This document shows, in pieces, positions 19,028-32,400 of a DNA stretch of 64,000 bases. The position numbers and the translations under genes were made by a program. The notes under the pieces are model-generated. The model did not search any database and was not told the DNA's origin. It worked only from the letters and a program-made list of their open reading frames with translations. Origin of the DNA: Nematostella vectensis (Eukaryota; Cnidaria; Anthozoa; Actiniaria; Edwardsiidae); assembly GCF_932526225.1 (NCBI RefSeq), contig NC_064039.1, forward strand, positions 496,001-560,000. The letters are read 5' to 3'. Each line of letters opens with the position of its first letter. Position 1 is the stretch's first letter.

Positions 19028-22000
19028 GCTTTCTCCACACACGTCCTTCTGCTTGACCTCTCGAACAGCAACCCCTCATCTCCTTTCTGTAGATCGTAAG
19101 CACACATCTGCATCTCAAGAACCTGAACACCACATTACACCTGAGGAACTTGTGAATTTGGAAGCCTTGATGCCTAAATACCTCACAAACGGCTCATAGA
19201 TATGAAACATTACGCGCGATGAACCAACCGACAGCGTGAACCATGCTACTCCCCAACTCTACCGTGAGGACCTGGAACTACCCCGGGAAAGAAACCCGGC
19301 GCTCTACCAACTGAGCTATTGAACTGCTTATGAAAGAGAGGAGCGAGATATCTGTATGCTATAGTTTTATCCGTAGCCACCCAAGCGGAGTGTCCCAAGA
19401 GGCGCATCATCACACGATAGTTGTCTTGTTACGTAAGCACAAGGCGAACAGGCCCTTGTAGGTAAGGAGTGAAAGCTCTTTTGTCGTACGTCAGAGATTC
19501 GGAGTTCAAGTCAATGTTGCCGCTCAATTTTTATACTCGCCTTTTTCATAATTTCTTTTACTTACCCATTCAAGATGACATTCAAAACTGCAATGTATAT
19601 TTTATAAATTGGGATTGAGTATTCAAAATAACCTTGCTTTTACTAAAAGTAATGAGAGCCGTTCTTTTTATTAAAAAACAGAACTCGATAAAGCGAATTC
19701 GACTAAGGGATAAAAGCCCAAAAAAAAAGAGGAAATATGCGGTTCAACTTCCAGTTTCGCCCGTGAGAGTTGAGAGGAAACAATGGCTCGTGCTTTGGTT
19801 GCTCGGGGAATAGAGGACAACATTTTCGAGTATCGACCAGATATTATTGAAATGCTTGTGCGATGAACAATTTCACATATTTAAGACTCACCCACAACTA
19901 AACATTGCACTGCTTTCTCCACACACGTCTTTCTGCTTGACCTCTCGAACAGAACCTCCTCATCTCCATTCTGTAGACCGTGAGCACACACCTGCATCTC
20001 AAGAACCTGTACACCTCCACATTACACCTGAAGAACTTGTGAACTTGGAAGTCGCTAATCTTGATGCCTAATTTCTTTTACTTGCCCATCCCAGATGACA
20101 TTGATTTGCAATGTGTATTTTCAAAATTTGGATTGGGAATTCAATCAAAATAACCTTGATTTTACTAAAAGTAATGACAGCGGATTTTTTTATAAAAAAA
20201 ACAGACCTCGATAAAGCAAGTTCGACTAAAGGATAATAGCAGAAAAATAATGCAGTTCAACTTCCAGTCATGCCCGTGAGAGTTGAGAGGGAACTATGGC
20301 TAGTGCCTTGGTTGCGCGGGGAATACAGAACAACATTATCGCTAGTATTGACCTGAATTTATTGAATTGCTTGTACGATCATCAATTTGACATATTAAAG
20401 CCTCACCCACAACTAAACATTGCACTGCTTTCGCCACACACGTCCATCTGCTTGACCTCTCGAACAGAAACCTCTCATCATCTTTCTGTAGACCGTGAGG
20501 ACACACCTGCATCTCAATTACATTTGAACATCTCCACATTCTACTTGAAGAACTTGTGAACTTGGAAGTCGCTAACCTTGATGCCTAATTTCTTTTACTT
20601 GCCCATCTCAGATGACATTGATTTGCAATGTGTATTTTCAAAATTGGGATTGGGTATTCAATCAAAATAACCTTGATTTTACTAAAAGTAATGACAGCCG
20701 ATTGTTTTATTAAAAAAACAGACCTCGATAAAACAAATTCGACTAAAAGATAAAAGCTGTTCAACTTCCAGTTTTGCCCGTGAGAGTTGAGAGGGAACAA
20801 TGGCTGGTGCTTTGTTTGCGCGGGGAATAGAGGACAACATTTTCGAGTATCTACCAGATATTATTCAAATTTGAAATATTTAAGCCTCACCCACAACTGA
20901 ACATTGCACTGCTTTCTCCACACACGTCTTTCTGCTTGACCTCTCGAACAGAACCTCCTCATATCCTTTCTGAAGACGGTAAGTACACACCTGCATCTCA
21001 AGAACTTGAACACCACCACATTACACCTGAGGAACTTTTGAACTTGGCAGCCGTTACCTTTGATACCTAAATACCTCACAAACGGCCCATAGATATGAAT
21101 CATTACGCGCGATGAACCAACCGACAGCGTAAACCATGCCACTCCCCAACTCTACCGTGAGGCCCTGGACCTTACCCGGGAAAGATACCCGGCGCTCTAC
21201 AAACTGAGCTATTGAACTTCTTACGGAAGAGAGGAGCGAGATATCTGTGTGCTATAGTTTTATTCGTAGCCACCCAAGCAGAGTGTCCCAAGAGGCGCAT
21301 CATCACACGATAGTTGTCTAGTTACGTACGCAAAAGGCCAACAGGCCCTTGTGGGTAAGGCGTTAAAGCGCTTGTCTCGTAAATCAGAAGTTCAGCGTTC
21401 AAGTCATTGCTACTGCTTATTTTTTACACGCTTTTTTTTACTTACCCACCCAAGATGACATTCAAAACATATGCAATTTGTATTTTTAATTGGGATTTAG
21501 TAATGCCAATTACCATGCTTTTGCCTAAAAAAGACAATAAAGCAAATTCGATTAAAAGTTAAAGCACAAAAAAGCAGTTTAACTTCTAGTAATGCCCGTG
21601 AGAGTTGAGAGGGAACAATGGTTCGAGCTTTGGTTGCGCGGGAATACAGGACAACATTCTCGCTAGTATCGACCTGAATTTATTGAATTGCTTGTGCGAT
21701 CATCAATTTGACATATTTAAGCCTCACCCACAACTGAACATTGCACTGCTTTCTCCACACACGTCCATCTGCTTGACCTCTCGAACAGAAACCCCTCATC
21801 TCCTTTCTGTAGATCGTGAGCACACACCTGCATCTCAAGAACTTGAACACCTCCACATTACACCTGAGGAACTTGTGAACTTGGCAGCCCTTACCTCTGA
21901 TACCTAAATACCTCACAAACGGCCCATAGATATGAAACATTACTCGCGATGAAACAACCGACAGCGTGAACCATGCTACTCACCAACTCTACCGTGAGGC

Positions 22001-25000
22001 CCTGGACCTTACCCGGGAAAGATACCCGGCGCTCTATTAACTGAGCTATTGTACTTCTTACGGAAGAGAGGAGCGAGATATCTGTGCGCTATAGTTTTAT
22101 TCGTAGCCACCCAAGCAGAGTGTCCCAAGAGGCGCATCATCACATGATAGTTGTCTTGTTACGAAAACAAGGCCAACATGCGAACAGGCCCTTGTGGGTA
22201 AGGCGTTAAAGCGCTTGTCTCGTAAATCAGAAGTTCAGCGTTCAAGTCATTGCTACTCCTTTTGTTTTTACATGCCATTTTTTACTTACCCACCCCAGAT
22301 GACATTCAAAACATATGCAATTTGTATTTTTCATTGGGATTTAGTAATGCCAATTACCATGATTTTGCCTAAAAAAAAGACAAAAAGCAAATTCGACTCA
22401 AAAATATAAGCACAAAAAAGGAGTTCAACTTCCAGTAATGCCTGTGAGAGTTGAGGGGGAACAATGGCTCGGGCTTTGGTTGCGCGGGGAATACAGGACA
22501 ACATTATCGCTAGTATCGACCTGAATTTATTGAATTGCTTGTAGGATAATCAATTTGACATAATAAAGCCTCACCCACGGCTGAACATTGCACTGCTTTC
22601 TCCACACACGTCCTTCTGCTTGTCCTTTTAAACAGAACCCTCTCATCATCTTTTTGTAGACCGCGATGACACACCTGCATCTCAAGAACTTTGAACACCT
22701 CCACATTCTACCTAAAGAACTTGTGAGCTTGGAAGTCGCTAATTGATGCCTAATTTTTTTTTCTTGCCCATTTCAGATGACATTGATTTGCAATGTGTAT
22801 TTTCAAAATTGGGATTGGGTATTCAATCAAAATAACCTTGATTTTACTACAAGTAATGACAGCCGATTTTTTTTATTAAAAAAACAGACCTCGATAAAGC
22901 AAATTCGACTAAAAGATAAAAGCAGCAAAAAAATGCAGTTCAACTTCCAGGTTTGCCCGTGAGAGTTGAGAGGGAACTATGGCTCGTGCTTTGGTTGCGC
23001 GGGGAATAGAGGACAAAATCATTGCTAGTATCGACCTGGATTTATTGAATTGCTTGTGCGATCATCAATTTGACATGTTTAAGCCTCACCCACAACTAAA
23101 CATTGCACTGTTTTCTCCACACACGTCCATCTGCTTGACCTCTCGAACAGCAAACCCCTCATCTCCTTTCTGTAGATCGTAAGCACACACCTGCATCTCA
23201 AGAACTTGAATACCTCTACATTACACCTGAAGAACTTGTGAACTTGGAAGCGTTATCCTTGATGCCTAAATACCTCACAAACGGCCCATAGATATGGAAC
23301 ATTACGCGCGATGAAACAACCGACAGCGTGAACCATGCTACTCCCAAACTCTACCGTGAGGCCCTGGAACTTACCCGGGTAAGATACCCGGCGCTCTACC
23401 AACTGAGCTATTGAACTGCTTACGAAAGAGAGAAGCGAGATATCTGTATGCTATACTCTTATCCGTAGCCACCGAAGCGGAGTGTCCCAAGAGACGCATC
23501 ATCACACGATAGTTGCCTTGTTACGAACGCACAAGGCAAACAGGCCCTTGCAGGACAGTGGTTAAGGAGTTGGTCTCGTAAGTCAGAGGTTCAGGGTTCA
23601 AGTTACTGCTGCCGCTCAACTTTTACACGCCTTTCTTTATAATTTCTTTTACTTACCCATCCTAGATGACATTCAAAACTGCAATATGTATTTTTAAAAT
23701 TGGGATTGAGTATGCAAAATAACCTTGATTACTAGAAGTAATGTGAGCCAATTTTTTTTTTTAAAAACAGACCTCGATAAAGCAAATTCGACTAAACAGA
23801 GAAAAATGGAAAAGAAAAATGCAGTTCAACTTCCAGTAATGCCCGTGAGGGTTGAGAGGGAACAATGGCACGGGCTTTGGTTGCGCGGGGAATAGAGGAC
23901 AACAGTATCGCTAGTATCGACCTGAATTTGTTGAATTGCTTGTGCGATCATCAATTTGACATATTAAAGCCTCACCCACAACTGAACATTGCACTGCTTT
24001 CTCCACACACGTCTTTCTGCTTGACCTCTCGAACAGAAACCTCTCATCTCCTTTCTGTAGACCGTGAGGACACACCTGCATCTCAAGAACTTTGAACATC
24101 TCCACATTCTACTTGAAGAACTTGTGAACTTGGAAGTCGCTAACCTTGATGCCTAATTTCTTTTACTTGCCCATCTCAGATGACATTAATTTGCAATGTG
24201 TATTTTCAAAATTGGGATTGGGTATTCAATCAAAATAACCTTGATTTAACAAAAAGTAATGACAGCCGATTTTTTTATTAAAAAAACAGACCTCGATAAA
24301 GCAAATTCGACAAAAAGATAAAAGCAGCAAAAAAAATGAAGTTCAACTTCCAGTTTTGCCCGTGAGAGTTGAGAGGGAACTATGGCTCGTGCTTTGGATG
24401 CGCGGGGAATACAGAACAACATTAACGATAGATAGTATCGACCTAAATTTATTGATTTGCTGTATGAGCATCAATTTGACATATTTAAGCCTCACCCACA
24501 ACTGAACATTGCACTGCTTTCTCCACACACGTCCATCTGCTTGACCTCTCGAACAGAAACCCCTCATCTCCTTTCTGAAGATCGTAAGCACACACCTGCA
24601 TCTCAAGAACCTGAACACCTCCATATTACACCTGAGGAACTTGTGAACTAGGAAGCCGTTACCCTTGATGCCTAAATACCATAAAAAAACAGCCCATAGA
24701 TATGAAACATTACGCGCGATGAACCAACCGACAGCGTGAACCATGCTACTCCCCAACTCTACCGTGAGGCCCTGGACTTAACCCGGGAAAGAAACCCGGC
24801 GCTCTACCGACTGAGCTATTGAACTACTTACGAAAGAGAGGAGCGAGATATCTGTATGCTATAGTTTCATCCGTAGCCACCCAAGCAGAGTGTCCCAAGA
24901 GGCGCATCATCACACGATAGTTGTCTAGTTATGTACGCACAAGGCAAACAGGCCCTTGCAGGACAGTGGTTAAGGAGTTGGTCTCGTAAGTCAGAGGTTC

Positions 25001-25556
25001 AGGGTTCAAGTTACTGCTGCCGCTCAACTTTCACACGCCTTTCTTTATAATTTCTTTTACTTACCCATCCTAGATGACATTCAAAACTGCAATATGTATT
25101 TTTAAAATTGGGATTGAATATGCAAAATAACCTTGATTACTAGAAGTAATGTGAGCCGATTTTTTTTAAAAAAAAAACAGACCTCGATAAAGCAAATTCG
25201 ACTAAACAGAGAAAAATGGAAAAGAAAAATGCAGTTCAACTTCCAGTAATGCCCGTGGGGGTTGAGAGGGAACAATGGCACGGGCTTTGGTTGCGCGGGG
25301 AAGAGAGGACAACAGTATCGCTAGTATCGACCTGAATGTATTGAATTGCTTGTGCGATCATCAATTTGACATATTTAAGCCTCACCCACGGCTGAACATT
25401 GCACTGCTTTCTACACACACACGTCTTTCTGCTTGACCTCTCGAATAGAAACCTCTCATCATCTTTCTGTAGACCGTGAGCACACACCTGCATCTCAAGA
25501 ATTTGAACACCTCCACATTCTACTTGAAGAACTTGTGAACTTGGAAGTCGCTAACC
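19027..25556. repeat. Tandem array, middle block (long and short units)
   Basis: The array resumes in the phase TGCTTTCTCCACACACGTC. Long units with both tRNA-like modules have their minus-strand module near 19304, 21196, 22037, 23394 and 24808. Short units lack about 0.4 kb: at 20070, 20586, 22747 and 24153 the sequence goes directly from GATGCCTAA to TTTCTTTTACTTGCCC (or close variants), skipping both tRNA-like modules. Short units also share a variant (GACATTGATTTGCAATGTG) against GACATTCAAAACTGCAATG of long units, so they form one subfamily. The block ends in a short-type unit interrupted at 25557. Confidence 0.9.
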
Positions 25557-26484
25557 ATTCCCAGAAATAAGAGACAACATGGCCGCCACGCATGCGTAGT
25601 GCACATACAATGTCAAAATGGCTGCCATTTATTATAAGGAAATGTAAGGAGACATCACAATTTATCAAATTTTCTCGTTTCAGAGATTTTGGGCTCACGA
25701 TGCAGGACTCGAAAAAAAACCTTGCCATTCGAGTGATACACTTTCCGTTCAAACGATGCCAGAGAAAGCGCTATAATTGTTCCTTGGACATTGCACTTTT
25801 GTTCGCTTGAGAGCATACAATCCTCCATACATTCTCTGTAATTTTATTGAAATCGGGCATAAAAGTAGTCGTTTAAAAGGTAGAACTGTTCGCCGCATCA
25901 CAGGTGCAGGACTCGAAATTGGTAAATCGACTATCCTTCCATCAAATTGGCCAATAAAATAGGCAGTAGCGCCTTCCAATCTTGTTCCCGAAGAAATAAC
26001 ATTTGATGTAGTTATGCCTAGTTCAGGAACCATTATTGTTGTCTTTAAGATACAGACTGAAGCAAGGAAAACGGTGCGCTCCGCAAGAACAATTTCTCTT
26101 CGTTCGTCCGTTCTCCATTTTGTTTTTAAACGGCCCCACGGCTTTCTGGGATAGACACAGGGGAAGCATAAAGCCTTTCTAAAATACATTTTTTTTTTAC
26201 TTTGCGCATTTAATGTTTTCCAACCTCAGCAAGACTGCCGCACTTCCATTATCATTGGACGTATCAAATCAGAGATGCCCCTTGCACGTTTAAATACCGC
26301 TAATACTACTTTTATTTGGAATATTAGTCAACCTGATTAAAAACTTCTAGTGTAACAACAAAAGAAAAGCCACTGTAATGGCCGGAATCTCGTTTTTATT
26401 TGTGATACCGCTGTTATTCCTCACGGGCCTAGCAAAATGTGAGCCCAGAGAAACCGCTGGCTAATGTCCCTTATTTCTGGGAAT
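25557..26484. mobile_element. 928-bp inverted-repeat DNA transposon relic
   Basis: The ends are ATTCCCAGAAATAAGAGACA on the left and TGTCCCTTATTTCTGGGAAT on the right, a 20-bp inverted repeat with one mismatch. It splits an array unit between CTAACC and ACTTGATGCC, where uninterrupted units read CTAACCTTGATGCC. The target duplication is therefore 2-3 bases, imperfect. The inside is unrelated to the array. A 146-codon minus-strand frame (25749-26189) is open but shows no transposase motif I recognise. It is probably a non-autonomous element of a short-duplication superfamily such as PIF/Harbinger or ISL2EU; the class is unproven. Confidence 0.7.
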
Positions 26485-26720
26485 ACTTGATGCCTAATTT
26501 TTTCTACTTGCCCATCTCAGATGACATTGATTTGCAATGTGTATTTTCAAAATTGGAATTGGGTATTCAATCAAAATAACCTTGATTTTACTAAAAGTAA
26601 TGACAGCGGATTTTTTTATTAAAAAACAGACCTCGATAAAGCAAATTCGACTAAAAGATAAAAGCAGCAAAAAAATGCAGTTCAACTTCCAGTTTTGCCT
26701 GTGAGAGTTGAAAGGGAACA

Positions 26721-27011
26721 ATGGCTCGTGCTTTGGTTGCGCGGGGAATAGAGGACAACATTATTGCTAGTATCGGCCTGAATTTATTGAATTGCTTGTG
26801 CGATCATCAATTTGACATGTTTAAGCCTCACCCACAACTAAACATTGCACTGCTTTCTCCACACACGTCCATCTTCTTGACCTCTCGAACAGAAACCCTT
26901 CATCTCCTTTCTGTAGATCGCGAGGACACACCTGCATCTCAAGAACTTGAACACCTCCACATTACACCTGAGGAACTTGTGAACTTGGAAGCCGTTACCC
27001 TTGATGCCTAA
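26721..27011 (+). other. Representative ATG-led open frame of the array unit
   Basis: In most units a plus-strand ATG in a strong start context (GGGAACAATGGCTCGTGC) opens a frame beginning MARALVARGI. Here it runs 96 codons, ending LEAVTLDA. In many other units a small indel after GACAACATTATCG moves the frame so that the peptide ends after about 30 residues (EYRPEFIELLVR type). Directly upstream is an AG-ended, A-rich stretch (ATGCAG) and downstream GACGGTAAGYACAC and TTGCCCATCTCAG resemble splice sites. Both strands are open over the same bases, which speaks for chance or for old coding ancestry. I do not claim a protein. Confidence 0.2.
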
Positions 27012-29439
27012 ATACCTTACAAACAGCCCATAGATATAAACCATTACGCGCGATCAACCAACCGACAGCGTGAACCATGCTACTCCCCAAATTTACCATG
27101 AGGCCCTGGAACTACCCCGGGAAAGATACCCGGCGCTCTACCAACTGAGCTATTGAACTGCTTATGGAAGAGAGGAGCGAGATATCTGTATGCAATAGTT
27201 TTATCCGTAGTAACCCAAGCGGAGTGTCCCAAGAGGCGCATCATTACACGATAGTTGTCTAGTTACATACGCACAAGGCCAACAGGCCCTTGTAGGTAAG
27301 GCGTTAAAGCTCTTGTCCAGTAAGTTAGAGGTTCAGAGTTTAAGTCACATTTGCCGCTCCATTTTTATACTCGCCTTTTTCATAATTTCTTTTACGAACC
27401 CATTCAAGATGACATTCAAAACTGCAATGTATATTTTATAAATTGGGATTGAGTATTCAAAATAACCTTGCTTTTACTAAAAGTAATGACAGCCGGTTTT
27501 TTTTATTAGAAAACAGAACTCGATAAAGCAAATTCGACTAAGGGATAAAAGCCAAAAAAAAAAATGAAGAAATATGCAGTTCAACTTCCAGTTTTGCCCG
27601 TGAGAGTTGAGAGGGAACTAAGGCTCGTGCTTTGGATGCGCGGGGAATACAGGACGACATTAACGCTAGATAGTATCGACCTGAATTTATTGATTTGCTG
27701 TATGATAATCAATTTGACATATTTAAGCCTCACCCACAACTGAACATTGCACTGCTTTCTCCACACGCGTCTTTCTGCTTGACCTCATCTCTTTTCTGTA
27801 GATCGTTAGCACACACCTGCATCTCAAGAACTTTGAACACCTTCACATTACACCAGAGGAACTTTTGAATTTGGAAGCCGTTACCTCTGATACCTAAATA
27901 CCTCACAAACAGTCCATAGATATCAACCATTACGCGCGATGAACCAACCGACAGCGTGAACCATGCTACTCCCCAACTCTACCGTTAGGCCCTGGACATT
28001 ACCCGGAAAAAAAAACCCGGCGCTCTACCAACTGAGCTATTGAACTGCTTATGAAAGAGAGGAACGAGATATCTGTATGCTATAGTTTCATCCGTAGCCA
28101 CCCAAGCGGAGTGTCCCAAGAGGCGCATCATCACACGATAGTTATCTTGTTACGAACGCAAGGCGAACGTGCGAACAGGCCCTTGTGGGTCAGGGGTTAA
28201 AGCGCATGTCTTGTAGTCAGGTGTTCAGAGTTCAAGTCAGTGCTACTTTACTTCACAATTTTTAGCCCCCTTTTTATAATTTCTTTTACTTACCCATCGT
28301 AGATGATATTCAAACTGCTAGTGTATTTTAAAAATTGGGCTTGAGTATTCAAAATAACCTTGATTTTACGAAAAGTAATGACAGACTAATTTTTTTTATT
28401 AAAAGACAGACAAAGCAAGTTCGATAAAGCAATTTCGACTAAAGGATAATAGCAGAAAAAAATGCAGTTCAACTTCCAGTCATGCCCGTGAGAGTTGAGA
28501 GGGAACTATGGCTCGTGCTTTGGTTGCGCGGAGAATAGAGGACAACATTATCGAGTATCGACCTGAATTTATTGAATTGCTTGTGCGATCATCAATTTGA
28601 CATATTTAAGCCTAACCCACAAATAAACATTGCACTGCTTTCTCCACACACGTCTTTCTGCTTGACCTCTCGAACAGAAACCTCTCATCTCCTTTCTGAA
28701 GACGGTAAGTACACACCTGCATCTCAAGAACTTGAACACCTCCACATTACACCTGAGGAACTTTTGAACTTGGAAGCCGTTATCCTTGATGCCTAAATAC
28801 CTCATAAACAGCCCATAGATATGAAACATTACACGCGATGAACCAACCGACAGCTTTAACCATGCTACTCCCCAACTCTACCGTGAGGCCCTGGAACTAC
28901 CCCGGGAAATATACCCGGCGCTCTACCAACTGAGCTATTGAACTGCTTATGAAAGCGAAGAGCGAGATATCTGTGCGCTATAGTTTTATTCGTAGCCACC
29001 CAAGCGGAGTGTCCCAAGAGGCGCATCATCACACGATAGTTGTCTTGTTACGTAAGCACAAGGCGAACAGGCCATTGTAGGTAAGGCGTTAAAGCTCTTG
29101 TCTCGTAAGTTAGAAGTTTAGAGTTCATGTCACTGTTGCCGCTCAATTTTTATACTCGCCTTTTTCATAATTTCTTTAACTTACCCATTCAAGATGACAT
29201 TCAAAACTGCAATGTATATTTTATAAATTTGGATTGAGTATTCAAAACAACCTTGCTTTTACTAAAAGTAATGACAGCCGTTTCTTTATTAAAAAACAGA
29301 ACTCGATAAAGCAAATTCGACTGAGGGATAAAAGCCAAAAAAAAGAAGAAATATGCAGTTCAACTTCCAGTTTTGCCCGTGAGAGTTGAGAGGAAACAAT
29401 GGCTCGTGCTTTGGTTGCGCAGGGAATAGAGGACAACAT

Positions 29440-32400
29440 TATCGAATATCGAGCAGATATGATTGAAATGCTTGTGCGACCATCAATTTGACATATTTAA
29501 GCCTAACCCACAAATGAACATTGCACTGCTTTCTCCACACACGTCTTTCTGCTTGACCTCTCGAACAGAAGCCTCTCATCTCCTTTCTGAAGACGGTAAG
29601 CACACACCTGCATCTCAAGACATTGAACACCTCCACATTACACCTGAGGAACTTGTGAACTTGGAAGCCGTTACCTCGGATACCTAAATACCTTACAAAC
29701 GGCCCATAGATATGAAACATTACGCGCGATGAACCAACCGACAGCTTGAGCCATGCTACTCCCCAACTTTACCGTGAGGCCCTGGAACTACCCCGGGAAA
29801 GATACCCGGCGCTCTACCAACTGAGCTATTGAACTGCTTACGAAAGAGAGGAGCGAGATATCTGTACGCTATAGTTTTATCCGTAGCCACCCAAGCGGAG
29901 TGTCCCAAGAGGCGCATCATCACACGATAGTTGTCTTGTTACGTAAGCACAAGGCGAACAGGCCCTTGTAGGTAAGGCGTTAAAGCTCTTGTCTCGTAAG
30001 TTAGAAGTTTAGAGTTCATGTCACTGTTGCCGCTCAATTTTTATACTCGCCTTTTTCATAATTTCTCTAACTTACCCATTCAAGATGACATTCAAAACTG
30101 CAATGTATATTTTATAAATTTGGATTGAGTATTCAAAACAACCTTGCTTTTACTAAAAGTAATGACAGCCGTTTCTTTATTAAAAAACAGAACTCGATAA
30201 AGCAAATTCGACTGAGGGATAAAAGCCAAAAAAAAGAAGAAATATGCAGTTCAACTTCCAGTTTTGCCCGTGAGAGTTGAGAGGAAACAATGGCTCGTGC
30301 TTTGGTTGCGCAGGGAATAGAGGACAACATTATCGAATATCGAGCAGATATGATTGAAATGCTTGTGCGACCATCAATTTGACATATTTAAGCCTAACCC
30401 ACAAATGAACATTGCACTGCTTTCTCCACACACGTCTTTCTGCTTGACCTCTCGAACAGAAGCCTCTCATCTCCTTTCTGAAGACGGTAAGCACACACCT
30501 GCATCTCAAGAACTTGAACACCTCCACATTACACCTGAGGAACTTGTGAACTTGGAAGCCGTTACCTCGGATACCTAAATACCTTACAAACGGCCCATAG
30601 ATATGAAACATTACGCGCGATGAACCAACCGACAGCTTGAGCCATGCTACTCCCCAACTTTACCGTGAGGCCCTGGAACTACCCCGGGAAAGATACCCGG
30701 CGCTCTACCAACTGAGCTATTGAACTGCTTACGAAATAGAGGAGCGAGATATCTGTGCGCTATAGTTTTATCCGTAGCCACCCAAGCGGAGTGTCCCAAG
30801 AGGCGCATCATCACACGATAGTTGTCTTGTTACGTAAGCACAAGGCGAACAGGCCCTTGTAGGTAAGGCGTTAAAGCTCTTGTCTCGTAAGTTAGAAGTT
30901 TAGAGTTCATGTCACTGTTGCCGCTCAATTTTTATACTCGCCTTTTTCATAATTTCTCTAACTTACCCATTCAAGATGACATTCAAAACTGCAATGTATA
31001 TTTTATAAATTGGGATTGAGTATTCAAAATAACCTTGCTTTTACTAAAAGTAATGACAGCCGTTTCTTTATTAAAAAACAGAACTCGATAAAGCAAATTC
31101 GACTAAGGTATAAAAGCCAAAAAAAAAGAAGAAATATGCAGTTCAACTTCCAGTTTTGCCCGTGAGAGTTGAGAGGGAACAATGGCTCGTGCTTTGGTTG
31201 CGCAGGGAATAGAGGACAACATTATCGAATATCGAGCAGATATGATTGAAATGCTTGTGCGACCATCAATTTGACATATTTAAGCCTAACCCACAAATGA
31301 ACATTGCACTGCTTTCTCCACACACGTCTTTCTGCTTGACCTCTCGAACAGAAACCTCTCATCTCCTTTCTGTAGACGGTAAGCACACACCTGCATCTCA
31401 AGAACTTGAACACCTCCACATTACACCTGAGGAACTTGTGAACTTGGAAGCCGTTACCTCGGATACCTAAATACCTTACAAACGGCCCATAGATATGAAA
31501 CATTACGCGCGATGAACCAACCGACAGCTTGAGCCATGCTACTCCCCAACTTTACCGTGAGGCCCTGGAACTAACCCGGGAAAGATACCCGGCGCTCTAC
31601 CAACTGAGCTATTGAACTGCTTACGAAAGAGAGGAGCGAGATATCTGTGCGCTATAGTTTTATCCGTAGCCACCCAAGCGGAGTGTCCCAAGAGGCGCAT
31701 CATCACACGATAGTTGTCTTGTTACGTAAGCACAAGGCGAACAGGCCCTTGTAGGTAAGGCGTTAAAGCTCTTGTCTCGTAAGTTAAAAGTTTAGAGTTC
31801 ATGTCACTGTTGCCGCTCAATTTTTATACTCGCCTTTTTCATAATTTCTTTAACTTACCCATTCAAGATGACATTCAAAACTGCAATGTATATTTTATAA
31901 ATTGGGATTGAGTATTCAAAATAACCTTGCTTTTACTAAAAGTAATGACAGCCGTTTCTTTATTAAAAAACAGAACTCGATAAAGCAAATTCGACTAAGG
32001 GATAAAAGCCAAAAAAAAGAAGAAATATGCAGTTCAACTTCCAGTTTTGCCCGTGAGAGTTGAGAGGGAACAATGGCTCGTGCTTTGGTTGCGCAGGGAA
32101 TAGAGGACAACATTATCGAATATCGAGCAGATATGATTGAAATGCTTGTGCGACCATCAATTTGACATATTTAAGCCTAACCCACAAATGAACATTGCAC
32201 TGCTTTCTCCACACACGTCTTTCTGCTTGACCTCTCGAACAGAAGCCTCTCATCTCCTTTCTGAAGACGGTAAGCACACACCTGCATCTCAAGACATTGA
32301 ACACCTCCACATTACACCTGAGGAACTTGTGAACTTGGAAGCCGTTACCTCGGATACCTAAATACCTTACAAACGGCCCATAGATATGAAACATTACGCG

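Noticed and set aside
25749-26189. Transposase in the 928-bp element
   Set aside because: The frame has no recognisable catalytic motif and the opposite strand is equally open.
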